Source: Macrococcus bovicus (GTDB taxonomy: Bacteria; Bacillota; Bacilli; Staphylococcales; Staphylococcaceae). From it: a stretch of DNA of 49,477 nucleotides. The stretch's first letter is position 1. The number at the start of each line of letters is the position of its first letter. A model generated the notes under the pieces. The model searched no databases. It worked only from the letters and a program-made list of their open reading frames with translations, and had not been told where the DNA came from. The stretch spans positions 1-49,477 of the forward strand of contig NZ_SCWF01000015.1 of NCBI RefSeq assembly GCF_004359575.1, read 5' to 3'. The position numbers were made by a program, and so were the translations under genes. This document shows positions 1 to 7,372 of this stretch, piece by piece.

Positions 1-425
1 AAAAATCCTCCATTAATAACGTCATCTTCAAAATCACTTCCAATCTACATCAATTGATATAGATTATCCGTTAATTTTGGGGATTTTTAAAACGTTATTA
101 TTGAGGATTTTAACACCGTTACTAACATTGTCTTGTCTAAAAAAAATTTTTGCTGACTTGGCTTTAATATTTAATTTTTGATTATAAACACAATGAGCAG
201 CTGTTAATATAATATTTTTACTTATAATGGTACCTGTACAATTTACTAATTCATCATTTAAATCAGTTTTTAAATGGACAATTGATTTATAATTTTCCCA
301 ATCTTCTATAATAATTCTATTGTCATCTTCTATAACCATTCTATTAATCGGTAGCTCTTTTGCTAGTAGTATATTGTTATTAATAACAATATATACAAAA
401 AATAATAATAAAATATTTTTTTCAT
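1..425 (-). pseudogene. Broken secreted trypsin-like serine protease (5' part; runs to window edge)
   Basis: The readable frame 339-64 contains the chymotrypsin-fold signature LTAAHCV with the catalytic His, preceded by a GTIISKN strand, as in secreted S1 proteases of staphylococci. Two lesions are visible. The natural start ATG at 425, with a lysine-rich, hydrophobic signal-peptide beginning, is out of frame with the protease body: an A7 run right after the start is one A short, and adding one A would join an MKKNILLLFF-type signal peptide to LAKELPINR and the body. The body then stops at 64, far short of the roughly 200-300 residues of such enzymes, without the catalytic Asp or Ser. Either a pseudogene or a sequence error in a homopolymer plus a second lesion. 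It is divergent from the phospholipase gene. Confidence 0.6.
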
Positions 426-513
426 ATTATTACATCCTTTTCCATTTTATTCTTGTATTATAATTCAATGCAAGTTAGGATGTAAGTATCTAAATATACT
501 AGGGAGTGTAATT

Positions 514-1047
514 ATGAAAAAAATATTTTTGTTTATTCCAATTATTTCTCTAATGTTTGCATCATTCTTTTCTTTACCTGTTCAAGCTGCAACGACTGAT
601 CAAATTGTTACTCAGCTTCAAAACTACTTAACTGTTCAAAAAGATGGTACAGTTCAATTCGATATTGAAAGAGCAAAGAAAGATAAAAAGTCATCTGATT
701 TCATAATGGCCGGTGTTAGCGCAGAAGAATATACTCTTGCACAAGATATTCAATTCAATCCTGATTCTGAATATACAGCAAATGAGTACCATGGAAATTT
801 TTGCGGACCAGGAACACAGAATATGAATGCAAAACCCGTTGATATTCTTGATGCACAATGTAAAAAGCATGATTTGTGTTATTCTAAAACTTATAATAGT
901 TGTCAATGTGATAGAGGATTAATTGCCGATGTTAAAAATATTATGGGAAAACTTTCAGGCACTAAAAAAGTAAAAGCACAAGGAATTCTCGCAGCTATGT
1001 ATGCTAAGCTTAATGCTCCACTAGGCTGTAAAAACTATGCAAGTTAA
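514..1047 (+). CDS. Secreted prokaryotic phospholipase A2
   Basis: A 177-residue protein with a clear Sec signal peptide (residues 1-25, ending VQA) and the phospholipase A2 active-site motif CKKHDLCY: His119 and Asp120, flanked by Cys116 and Cys122. A Gly-rich loop NFCGPG (95-100) suits calcium binding, and a further Asp follows at 133. Six cysteines could form three disulfides, unusual for a Firmicutes protein and expected for an exported one. The family hydrolyses the sn-2 ester of phospholipids. The start has a GGGAG ribosome site seven bases upstream. A small membrane-protein gene follows after 12 bases, probably in the same transcript. Target (host membranes, competitors, nutrition) is unknown. 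Confidence 0.8.
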   Translation: MKKIFLFIPIISLMFASFFSLPVQAATTDQIVTQLQNYLTVQKDGTVQFDIERAKKDKKSSDFIMAGVSAEEYTLAQDIQFNPDSEYTANEYHGNFCGPGTQNMNAKPVDILDAQCKKHDLCYSKTYNSCQCDRGLIADVKNIMGKLSGTKKVKAQGILAAMYAKLNAPLGCKNYAS

Positions 1048-1059
1048 GGTGGGTTTCCT

Positions 1060-1320
1060 ATGAATAAAAATAATATAGTTTCGCTTTTATATATTTCTTT
1101 TTTTATATCAATAATTTGTTATCTGCTTAATTTTGGAGGTTTCCTACCAGATTGGGCAGTTATTATCTCAATATTAATTTCTGTCATAGGTATTAGTATT
1201 AGTATAGTTATTAAGAAACCTATATTATGTATCTTATTTTTGATTTCTTTATTTTTTATGCCCATATATTTATATTTAGGATATATGTTTGATTCTTTAA
1301 TCCACAATATGTCTAAGTAA
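1060..1320 (+). CDS. Small membrane protein next to phospholipase A2
   Basis: An 86-residue, very hydrophobic protein with about three membrane segments (residues about 5-25, 31-50 and 53-74) and a short charged C-terminus. It starts 12 bases after the phospholipase stop with a GGTGGG-like ribosome site, so the two are probably co-transcribed. No family is recognised. Its position suggests it might protect the producer membrane from the lipase or help export, but the sequence alone does not show this. Confidence 0.6.
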   Translation: MNKNNIVSLLYISFFISIICYLLNFGGFLPDWAVIISILISVIGISISIVIKKPILCILFLISLFFMPIYLYLGYMFDSLIHNMSK

Positions 1321-1348
1321 TATATGAAATATGCAGTTTATTAAAAAC

Positions 1349-1915
1349 TTAACTATATAAATTTTCCATTACTTTACTTATTGAATCATTTATCACATCC
1401 TGATTAATCCCAATATATCTCAAGGTCACAGACTGAGATGAATGATTAAATAAATCCATCAACAAAGCGACATCTTTCGTTTTCTTGTAGTAATGGTACC
1501 CGAATGTCTTACGCATCGAATGTGTACCGATTTCACTTAGACCGATTGATTTTGCTGAATGATTCAAAATTCTGTAGGCTTGCACACGACTAATGGGTTT
1601 ATCATTGCCGTCAGAATCGAGTTTATTGCTTTTAAACAGATAATCTTCATCCTCCTGGAACTGAATATAACGATCAATATCCTCCTTTAGATGGTAAAGG
1701 GGGATTTGTTTCTGTTTACGGGTCTTCTGTTCTCTAATCTTGATTGTATAATCCTTAATATCTTTTTTCTTTAATCCCAACATGTCACTCACTCTCAGGC
1801 CACAGTTAATTCCAAGATTAAATAGAAAGACGTCTCGCTCTGATCCATAATAAGCGAGTGCTTCTTTCATCTCCTGTATCTTTTTCACATCTCGAATCAG
1901 TTCCACACTATTCAT
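1349..1915 (-). CDS. Tyrosine recombinase, catalytic-domain only
   Basis: A 188-residue site-specific recombinase from ATG 1915, chosen because GGAG lies eight bases upstream; a GTG at 1924 is possible. The tyrosine-recombinase residues are present: Arg41 in GLRVSD, His132 and Arg135 in HSMRKT, His158 in NHSS, and Tyr167 in LRYIG. It lacks most of the N-terminal core-binding domain of 300-400-residue integrases and resembles the short XerC-like enzymes of Gram-positive mobile elements. It converges with the phospholipase pair. A perfect 11-bp inverted repeat lies about 100 bases upstream and could be a recombination site or an operator. Its substrate is not evident. Confidence 0.8.
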   Translation of the reverse strand: MNSVELIRDVKKIQEMKEALAYYGSERDVFLFNLGINCGLRVSDMLGLKKKDIKDYTIKIREQKTRKQKQIPLYHLKEDIDRYIQFQEDEDYLFKSNKLDSDGNDKPISRVQAYRILNHSAKSIGLSEIGTHSMRKTFGYHYYKKTKDVALLMDLFNHSSQSVTLRYIGINQDVINDSISKVMENLYS

Positions 1916-1988
1916 CAAAATCACTCCTATAAGTTATATATAATGTATATATTGATATCATTATGATACATTATTCAAGACATAAAAA

Positions 1989-2046
1989 TGAACCCCTTTT
2001 GTGTCGGGGTTTATCATGTAACATAATTCCTATTGTGTTACATGAT
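1989..2046. repeat. Two hairpins upstream of the tyrosine recombinase
   Basis: A stem AACCCC/GGGGTT with nine-base loop lies at 1991-2011. It is followed at once by an inverted repeat whose arms ATCATGTAACA (2013-2023) and its exact complement (2036-2046) enclose 12 bases. They lie in the gap between the recombinase start and the IS remnant. Possible roles are the end of a mobile element, a recombination site or a terminator; none is proven. Confidence 0.5.
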
Positions 2047-2171
2047 AGTTTATTTCATATCGATACTCTTCTGGTATTATCGGATGATTGGTACTATTGT
2101 AATTTTCATTTTTATTCTAAATTCTAAATGAATATTAAGAAGAAAAGTTAATATATGAATGCGTTCAACTA

Positions 2172-2357
2172 TCAATAATCTATTCCTGAAATTCTATTTA
2201 AGATTGTTCGTCCTTTATATGACTCTAAATCTGTTCCTAATGCCGAAGACGTCAGCTCATATTCACGTACAATTTCATTTCTAGGTTTACCATTCTCATA
2301 AAGTTTGACCATCTGTAACTTGAATTCAGGACTGAAGCTTCTTCTTTCTCGTGACAT
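2172..2357 (-). pseudogene. IS3-family transposase OrfA fragment
   Basis: The first 40 or so residues (MSRERRSFSPEFKLQMVKLY and on to TSSALG) are the N-terminal helix-turn-helix of an IS3-family OrfA. After that the sequence leaves the family (TDLESYKGRT...) and stops at 61 residues, where a full OrfA would have about 90-100 followed by OrfB. About 55 bases upstream of the start, near 2410-2425, TGTCCAACTAAGTG looks like the terminal inverted repeat of the element. So one end and the beginning of orfA remain and the rest has been deleted. Non-functional. Confidence 0.7.
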
Positions 2358-2458
2358 AAATAAAATCGCCTACTTTCTTAGATTAACAATATCTATTCAC
2401 ATAGAAATTGTCCAACTAAGTGTAGACGATTCAACTTGATTCTATGGCTGCCGAGTGT

Positions 2459-3937
2459 CTATTTTTCTTTTAGGTCCGTCACCTTGATACTGGCAATCTT
2501 CGTTTTTTCTTCCGCAAGTTGACTTCTTAAATCTTCCAGTTCTTTCCGTGCCTGTCCTAACTGTTTTTTGGCTTTTGCTTGACTGGCTTTCTTCTTCGGC
2601 AGCTTTTTCAGAGATTTAATCTCTTCCCGCTTATCATCATACTGAGTCTGCGCCTTTTCCAGAGATTTTTGATATGGTCTATAATGCTCTTTTACTGACA
2701 GAAGATGCTCTTTATCATTGACGTCATTCAGTTTCTCCATCTGATCAGTTAACACATACGCTTTAACGAGTTCATTTGCGGCAGAGCGCTCTTTTAAATC
2801 AACCTTGTCACGCAACTTGATGACTTCATCGTATCGACCTTCTCTGCTGGCGAGATAGAAGTTGAGGACGTCATTGTCCTGTTCTTTCGCAAGCGCCTTA
2901 ATTGCCGGTTGATTATTCTGGTTAATCTCCTGGCCGATCAAGTACACCGCTTCTTGATCCAGACTCAGTGCTTTTTTATATTGCTGGTCCTCTACCAGCC
3001 ATTTAAGATAAATGGCGCGCTGTTTATCACTGTTCAGCTCGTCATACTTTAAAGACGCCATCTGTTTTTTGGCCTGTTGTCGATCTCCGCTGATATATTC
3101 ACTGAAAATATCATTCACTCTCTGCTGCTGTTTCAGCTGCTGATTCAGTGCTTCAGATTCCTTTGTCTTCTGGGTCATATTCTGATATAGGAAGAATGCG
3201 CCGGCCATCACTAGCAGTGCGGCTAAGCTCATTAAAATATAACGCAGCGGTTTACGACCGGAACCACTGGCTACAGTCCTTTTCACCGGCACAGCACCCA
3301 TCCCTTTAGATTGGCTGAGACGTGCAGTGATACTATGGCGAATAGACTGAATATCTTTCGCACGCAGAACTTCATCAGCAAACTGGAAAACATCCTCATT
3401 CTGGTGAATAAAATCAGATTTAAGCGGCTTGACATCGCCTGTCTGCAGATGAGTGAGACCCAGAATGATCAATCGCTTCAGACCATTTAAAGGTGTCGTA
3501 TCATCATAGACGACTAGATCTCCAAAGTTATGCAGGACAGCTTTCACTCTATCCTTCTCATCTTTATGATGCGCAATAACAAAGTTGTTTAAGTCCCAAA
3601 GTACACGTACCTGATGCTGGTCCTGAAACTCTGCCACATCGGTCAGTGAAGAGAACAGTTCAAGCTGTGTCATAAAATCATCATTGCGGATTGCAGAATA
3701 CATCGTCGCATCCTGCAGAAAATAATCAAATGAAATATATTTACCCCAGTCATTAAAACGAGTAATCCGGCAGAATACATGATCATGATTGAAATCACGG
3801 GAGAACGCCTGGTAGTCCTCCATCAGCTTCTCCTTGTTCGTATAGATATCCTTAAAATTCTCAAGCGGTGAAACATACTCAACCGAGTTGCTGAAGACGT
3901 TAATCTCACCATACCGGTTAATCTTAAACTTATTCAA
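2459..3937 (-). CDS. essB: EssB/YukC-like type VII secretion membrane protein (orphan)
   Basis: A 492-residue protein built like EssB: a cytoplasmic N-terminal domain of about 230 residues (pseudokinase-like in EssB), one membrane segment at 232-251, and an extracytoplasmic alpha-helical, repeat-like domain ending in a Lys/Glu-rich coiled coil (about 425-492). EssB of S. aureus is about 444 residues with its segment at a similar place. In type VIIb secretion EssB bridges the EssC motor and the membrane pore. None of the partners esaA, essA, esaB, essC or esxA is visible here. It is flanked by an IS remnant and coding debris, so it is isolated, either from a translocated locus or as a duplicated copy. 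The assignment rests on architecture and local similarity judged by eye. Confidence 0.65.
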   Translation of the reverse strand: MNKFKINRYGEINVFSNSVEYVSPLENFKDIYTNKEKLMEDYQAFSRDFNHDHVFCRITRFNDWGKYISFDYFLQDATMYSAIRNDDFMTQLELFSSLTDVAEFQDQHQVRVLWDLNNFVIAHHKDEKDRVKAVLHNFGDLVVYDDTTPLNGLKRLIILGLTHLQTGDVKPLKSDFIHQNEDVFQFADEVLRAKDIQSIRHSITARLSQSKGMGAVPVKRTVASGSGRKPLRYILMSLAALLVMAGAFFLYQNMTQKTKESEALNQQLKQQQRVNDIFSEYISGDRQQAKKQMASLKYDELNSDKQRAIYLKWLVEDQQYKKALSLDQEAVYLIGQEINQNNQPAIKALAKEQDNDVLNFYLASREGRYDEVIKLRDKVDLKERSAANELVKAYVLTDQMEKLNDVNDKEHLLSVKEHYRPYQKSLEKAQTQYDDKREEIKSLKKLPKKKASQAKAKKQLGQARKELEDLRSQLAEEKTKIASIKVTDLKEK

Positions 3938-4181
3938 AACATCACTTCCCTTAATTCAATCAACTTTATCTATTAGTTCTTATTTTAACATTCGTTTATG
4001 AAAATCGTGAGGGAAAAATTATTAAAATAAATGATTCACATGCTCTATATATGCAATGGAGAGATTTCTCAAGAGTTACACGATCAATGAGCACAAGAAT
4101 CAGATGCTGTCATTCAAAATCAAGGTAATAAATAACCACTCTAGATGATCACTAGATTCACAGTTCAGCTATTTCAGAATT

Positions 4182-4427
4182 GTGGTGCAGCGTGAAAATC
4201 GAGGCCTACATCAACGAATGATTGATGAATCAAATAAATTGTTATCTTCTAAAAGTCAAAGGCACCAGTCACGATATAAATACATGAAGATGGCCTCACT
4301 TATTCTTGCAGCTGCAATCCCTATATATGCTGCTGCCGATATAGAATCTTTCAAAGTATATACAACCCTCTTTTCAAGTTTGATTGGTTTATCATTAAAA
4401 TCACATTGTCACCAAAGTATGAAATAA
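4182..4427 (+). pseudogene. Membrane-protein fragment, SLATT/DUF4231-like
   Basis: An 81-residue frame beginning at GTG 4182 without a convincing ribosome site. It has a basic helical stretch (KSQRHQSRYKYMKMA) followed by two short hydrophobic segments (about 37-54 and 60-73), then a short tail. Basic helix plus paired membrane segments recalls SLATT/DUF4231 proteins, but it is shorter than these. Upstream (about 4040-4135) there is debris such as a frame reading SQELHDQ, stop, AQESDAVIQNQ. Probably the remains of a larger gene. It ends just before the stranded glnA terminator. Confidence 0.35.
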
Positions 4428-4428
4428 A

Positions 4429-4462
4429 AGAAACCCCGAAACCTTGTCGTTTCGGGGTTTTC
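4429..4462 (-). terminator. Original glnA terminator, now stranded beyond the prophage
   Basis: A strong hairpin AACCCCGAAAC...GTTTCGGGGTT with T-rich sequence on both sides, placed just after the left att core. Read on the minus strand it comes a few bases after the copied last codons of glnA, exactly where the glnA terminator would be before phage integration. It may also stop plus-strand transcription from the membrane-protein fragment. Confidence 0.8.
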
Positions 4463-4464
4463 AG

Positions 4465-4520
4465 CTCTTAATATTGTTTCAGGTACTGCTCTTTCTCCCA
4501 TTCACTTACTTGCATACGAT
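4465..4520. repeat. attL core (56 bp)
   Basis: Begins CTCTTAATATTG and ends TGCATACGAT, identical over 56 bp to 43133-43188. On the minus strand it encodes the last 17 residues of GlnA (to ...YLKQY, stop). Identity ends immediately outside on both sides, which defines the core. Confidence 0.95.
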
Positions 4521-4613
4521 GGATAAAATATCAATATATTATTGTGTATTAAAGTTTAAAACCTTATAAATACTAGATTTTAATGTATTAGAGTTTATAT
4601 GAATATAAATGAG

Positions 4614-4661
4614 TGTGTCCTTTTTAGTGTCCTTATTAAATATTTTAATAAAAAGGACACA
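4614..4661. promoter_or_regulatory. Probable integrase arm-type sites, attL side
   Basis: Three copies of a 12-bp motif: TGTGTCCTTTTT at 4614-4625, AGTGTCCTTATT at 4626-4637, and the first again inverted at 4650-4661. They lie about 95-140 bp inside the prophage from the attL core. The same TGTGTCC motif is repeated between the integrase and attR. Two-sided arrays like this are the usual arm-binding sites of tyrosine integrases. Confidence 0.65.
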
Positions 4662-4698
4662 TTAGTTTAAATAAACGAATATATGACAATTCGTCTAA

Positions 4699-4962
4699 TC
4701 AGACGATTTCATTCATCGTCAACATCTCAATCATCAGCTCGTTAACCTTAACAGTCTGTATGCGTTCCTGATTCACTTCCTCTAGCTGCTCGACATCATC
4801 AGTGTCGTAAAAGTAATTTACCACGGGTGCATAAGATTTATGACCGATTATAATGGTCTCACCTCGTTCAACGCGGATAGTGCCATTACCATCAATCAGT
4901 CCTTCTTTAACATCTGCATGAAGCTCGTGGATCAGATTGTTGTAATCATAGCTAATGTTCAT
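4699..4962 (-). CDS. Prophage accessory protein, tandem paralogue A
   Basis: An 87-residue acidic protein of unknown function. Its central part (RVERGETIIIG...YAPVVNYFYD) is clearly related to the neighbouring gene (KVERGSFVILP...YAPVVGYYPE), and both have the order acidic helix, VERG, short strand, YAPVV, variable tail. It is the last gene before attL, beyond the lysis module, where lysogenic-conversion genes are usually found. A ribosome site AAGGAG precedes the ATG. No membrane segment or signal peptide. Confidence 0.6.
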   Translation of the reverse strand: MNISYDYNNLIHELHADVKEGLIDGNGTIRVERGETIIIGHKSYAPVVNYFYDTDDVEQLEEVNQERIQTVKVNELMIEMLTMNEIV

Positions 4963-4988
4963 GTTGATTCTCCTTTTAGTCGGACTAA

Positions 4989-5261
4989 CTAGAACAACTC
5001 TTTCATATAATCTAATTCCAAAGACAAAATACCAATAGGTAATATTTCTATTTTTCTAAGGTTTATACCTGGATCACTTCGCAAGTCAAAGTTTTCGGGA
5101 TAGTAACCAACCACTGGTGCATAGGGTACGCCATCAGGTAGTATAACGAAGCTTCCTCTTTCCACTTTTACTCCATCTGAGTATGCCATCTTTCCTGCTT
5201 CTACTGCTGCCTCAATTTCTTCATTTAACCTGGTGTACTTATCATCATATCTGAATGTCAT
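4989..5261 (-). CDS. Prophage accessory protein, tandem paralogue B
   Basis: A 90-residue protein of unknown function, paralogous to the downstream 87-residue gene through the shared VERG and YAPVV blocks. The two genes are 26 bases apart and co-directional. A TATAAT on the minus strand about 55 bases upstream and a GGGG ribosome site before ATG 5261 suggest an independent transcript after the terminator at 5335-5362. Confidence 0.6.
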   Translation of the reverse strand: MTFRYDDKYTRLNEEIEAAVEAGKMAYSDGVKVERGSFVILPDGVPYAPVVGYYPENFDLRSDPGINLRKIEILPIGILSLELDYMKELF

Positions 5262-5334
5262 GAGTTATCCCCTTATATGTAGTAGGTACTCATTAATTAT
5301 ATATGTAAATAACTGTTGATTGTTATAAGTTTAT

Positions 5335-5362
5335 GTAAAAAGCCACCTGTTAAGGTGGCTAT
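5335..5362 (-). terminator. Terminator of the 6.4-5.4 kb operon
   Basis: On the minus strand AGCCACC TTAACA GGTGGCT followed by TTTTTA, directly after the stop of the 214-residue HTH protein gene. Confidence 0.85.
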
Positions 5363-5365
5363 CTT

Positions 5366-6010
5366 TTAATCTACTGTAATTTCAAAATCGTGATAGTATG
5401 CTTCGCTTCTGCTTTCTTCAATTGCTTCTTTGTAATCTTCTTCAGTCCACTTACTACGATCTGCGTCCTCATACTCTTCATCAATAATATTGCCGGACCC
5501 ATACTTGTCATTAATCTCTGCATACAGATCCTTGTACGTCTGCGCCTCTGCAGTATAGACTTTACGACCGTCAGTTGTTTTGCCTGTCCACTTTATCCAT
5601 ACATCAACTTTATCAGTCGTAAGCGTCCACCAACTGTAATCGTACTCATCAAGTATAGCCTGCACTTCTTCAAGCGTCTCGACATCCTTAAAGTCTGGAA
5701 GCTCTCGGTCCGGCTCGTCGTCCTTAATCCAGCTAAAGTAATCAGTAGTAAGTAAGTGCTGTTTGAGTGCTGCGAAGTCCTTAAACGTCTCTTGTGATTG
5801 TACTGTACCTTCTTCGATTGCTGTTAAAGTGATCATGTTCATTTCCTCCCAAAATTTTAATAGTTTTTTATATGTGCCAAGTGTCATATTGTCAGTGTCG
5901 CGTTGTCCCTTTCTGAACTTGTGTAATGCTGATTGGTCTACACCAGATAATGTTGCAATCTTGTTGGTAGATAAATCACTTTCAAATATTTCTTTCAGTA
6001 GTTTCTCCAT
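5366..6010 (-). CDS. HTH-domain protein with acidic C-terminal half, prophage cargo
   Basis: A 214-residue protein. Residues 1-55 look like a small XRE-type helix-turn-helix (DLSTNKIATLSGVDQSALHKF, then a KGQR turn). The remainder is strongly acidic with many Trp and Tyr and no family I recognise. It is the second gene of a two-gene unit with the 130-residue gene (14 bases apart), driven by a promoter overlapped by palindromes and closed by a terminator. It is therefore a candidate autoregulator and could be the antidote-like half of a pair, but no toxin signature is seen in the partner. GGAGGCACAT provides a ribosome site before ATG 6010. Confidence 0.6.
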   Translation of the reverse strand: MEKLLKEIFESDLSTNKIATLSGVDQSALHKFRKGQRDTDNMTLGTYKKLLKFWEEMNMITLTAIEEGTVQSQETFKDFAALKQHLLTTDYFSWIKDDEPDRELPDFKDVETLEEVQAILDEYDYSWWTLTTDKVDVWIKWTGKTTDGRKVYTAEAQTYKDLYAEINDKYGSGNIIDEEYEDADRSKWTEEDYKEAIEESRSEAYYHDFEITVD

Positions 6011-6024
6011 ATGTGCCTCCTTGA

Positions 6025-6417
6025 TTATGCTGCCATTACTGATTTAGGACACCACATGCTCACGTGACCCCAGTCAGTGTGGAAATCAACCAGTACAGCT
6101 TTTTCAGTTTCTTTTCGGATTGTAACTTGTGAATAGCTGTTGATTACTGCGAATGCTTCTTCTGTTGTTAAATTCTTGCGGATGATCCATTCAGGAACGC
6201 CACCAACATTTTTATTAGAAGATTGTTGCTTAGGTGTGCAAAGACGACGTTCTGCACTGTAGATAGCTTCCCAGCCGAAACGTTTTTTGTTGTAAGTTTT
6301 GACTTGTCTCCACACTTCTTTTAAAGCAAGCGATAAAGCGATTGAGTAGTTGCCAACTTCCTTAACGATTCTTTGAGCGATTCTGTGAGCTGATACCATC
6401 ATGTGCTTTTTGTTCAT
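6025..6417 (-). CDS. Phage cargo protein of unknown function, first gene of operator-controlled unit
   Basis: From ATG 6417 (AAGGAG ten bases upstream) this encodes 130 residues; the longer frame to 6489 would begin inside the promoter and is not used. The N-terminus (SAHRIAQRIVKEVGNYSIALSLALKEVW) is a helical motif found at the start of many small phage and plasmid proteins. The middle is basic, and the C-terminus (VLVDFHTDWGHVSMWCPKS) is rich in Trp and His. No catalytic motif is recognised. It leads a two-gene transcript with the HTH protein. Confidence 0.6.
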   Translation of the reverse strand: MNKKHMMVSAHRIAQRIVKEVGNYSIALSLALKEVWRQVKTYNKKRFGWEAIYSAERRLCTPKQQSSNKNVGGVPEWIIRKNLTTEEAFAVINSYSQVTIRKETEKAVLVDFHTDWGHVSMWCPKSVMAA

Positions 6418-6467
6418 CTTAATCAATCTCCTTTGTTTGAATGTGGTGTGCTGTTCCTTATGTCTAT

Positions 6468-6518
6468 ATATTACTATGACATAAGTCATAAGTCAACAAT
6501 AATAATGACATTTGTCAT
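6468..6518 (-). promoter_or_regulatory. Promoter with two palindromic operators
   Basis: On the minus strand, -35 TTGACT (6491-6496), a 17-bp spacer and -10 TAATAT (6468-6473). The palindrome ATGACATAAGTCAT (6476-6489) fills the spacer, and a second, ATGACATTTGTCAT (6505-6518), lies 29 bp upstream centre to centre, just above the -35. A repressor bound here would block RNA polymerase. The sequence differs from the CI/Cro operators of the main switch, so a separate regulator is implied, perhaps the HTH protein of the same unit. Confidence 0.75.
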
Positions 6519-6568
6519 AATTTTTTATGTATAAGCTACAAACCCCATAACCACGCACTTTAGAGCAA

Positions 6569-6608
6569 ATAAAAAAGCCGCCTACCTCCGAGGAGATAGA
6601 CGGCTTTA
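6569..6608 (-). terminator. Terminator after the endolysin (end of late operon)
   Basis: On the minus strand a long stem AAAGCCGTCTATCTCC / GGAGGTAGGCGGCTTT (one mismatch, two wobble pairs) is followed by a T tract, starting a few bases after the endolysin stop. Confidence 0.9.
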
Positions 6609-6613
6609 ACTTT

Positions 6614-7372
6614 TTATTTAACTTTTAATACAGTTCCCACTGCAATTTGAGTATTGTCTTTATAGTTCTTGGACTTAATCTTGTTGTTAAGGTCGATTAG
6701 ATCCTTGATAGTTACACCGTACTTTTTAGAGATACTGTACAATGTATCACCTTTTACGACCTTATGAGTAGTCGCATTGGACAATGACGCAGGTTTTTTC
6801 TTTTCAGCTCGCTTAGGATCATCAATGCCCCCACCGTGGATAGCTTCAGCAATCTCTTTAGTAAATGATTGTAGATTTCCCTTGATGTAATTCATGTCTT
6901 TTTTACTTGTGATGAATCCTAATTCCACTAGTCGATAGGACACGCCTAACTCTGCAGCGATACGCGCATTACCTAAGTCTGTACGTTTTGAGATAGGTCG
7001 AATGACACCCACTGTATCCGATAATGCTTTCTGAATACGTGTATCCATTTTATCTGGATTAAACCCACCCCAAATGATAGTATGGCCACCACTTGCTGAA
7101 GGACTTGCTGCGTCAAGATGGAACTCGATGACTTCATCAAACTTCTGTTTCTTTGCCCAGTAAAGGCCGTACTGCTTAGATGGATCGAATGTCCATGTCA
7201 GCATATCATATTTTTTATCAAATACGGTCACGTCGTTTCCAGCTTTTCTTAGATACTTCGCGATATTATCAACGATGTTCTCTCTGATAAAATCACGTTC
7301 ATTTGTACCGTTTCCTACTGCTCCTGGATCGTTTCCACCATGCCCTGCAGTTAATAGAATTCTTTTACTCAT
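6614..7372 (-). CDS. Probable internally initiated short endolysin (amidase_3 + LysM)
   Basis: Inside the endolysin gene the sequence AAGGAGG lies eight bases before an in-frame ATG at 7372, exactly between the CHAP and amidase domains. Translation from it would give a 252-residue amidase-LysM protein. Several phage endolysins are known to make a second polypeptide from an internal start, which then joins the full-length enzyme. The ribosome site is stronger than that of many genes in this operon, though the encoded KEEEA could be fortuitous. Confidence 0.55.
   Translation of the reverse strand: MSKRILLTAGHGGNDPGAVGNGTNERDFIRENIVDNIAKYLRKAGNDVTVFDKKYDMLTWTFDPSKQYGLYWAKKQKFDEVIEFHLDAASPSASGGHTIIWGGFNPDKMDTRIQKALSDTVGVIRPISKRTDLGNARIAAELGVSYRLVELGFITSKKDMNYIKGNLQSFTKEIAEAIHGGGIDDPKRAEKKKPASLSNATTHKVVKGDTLYSISKKYGVTIKDLIDLNNKIKSKNYKDNTQIAVGTVLKVK

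Noticed and set aside
4040-4135. Possible WXG100-like gene fragment beside essB
   Set aside because: Only a short interrupted frame (SQELHDQ, stop, AQESDAVIQNQ) with no WxG motif; too little to name.
4182-4427. Intact SLATT defence protein
   Set aside because: Too short, no ribosome site, and upstream sequence decayed; listed only as a fragment.
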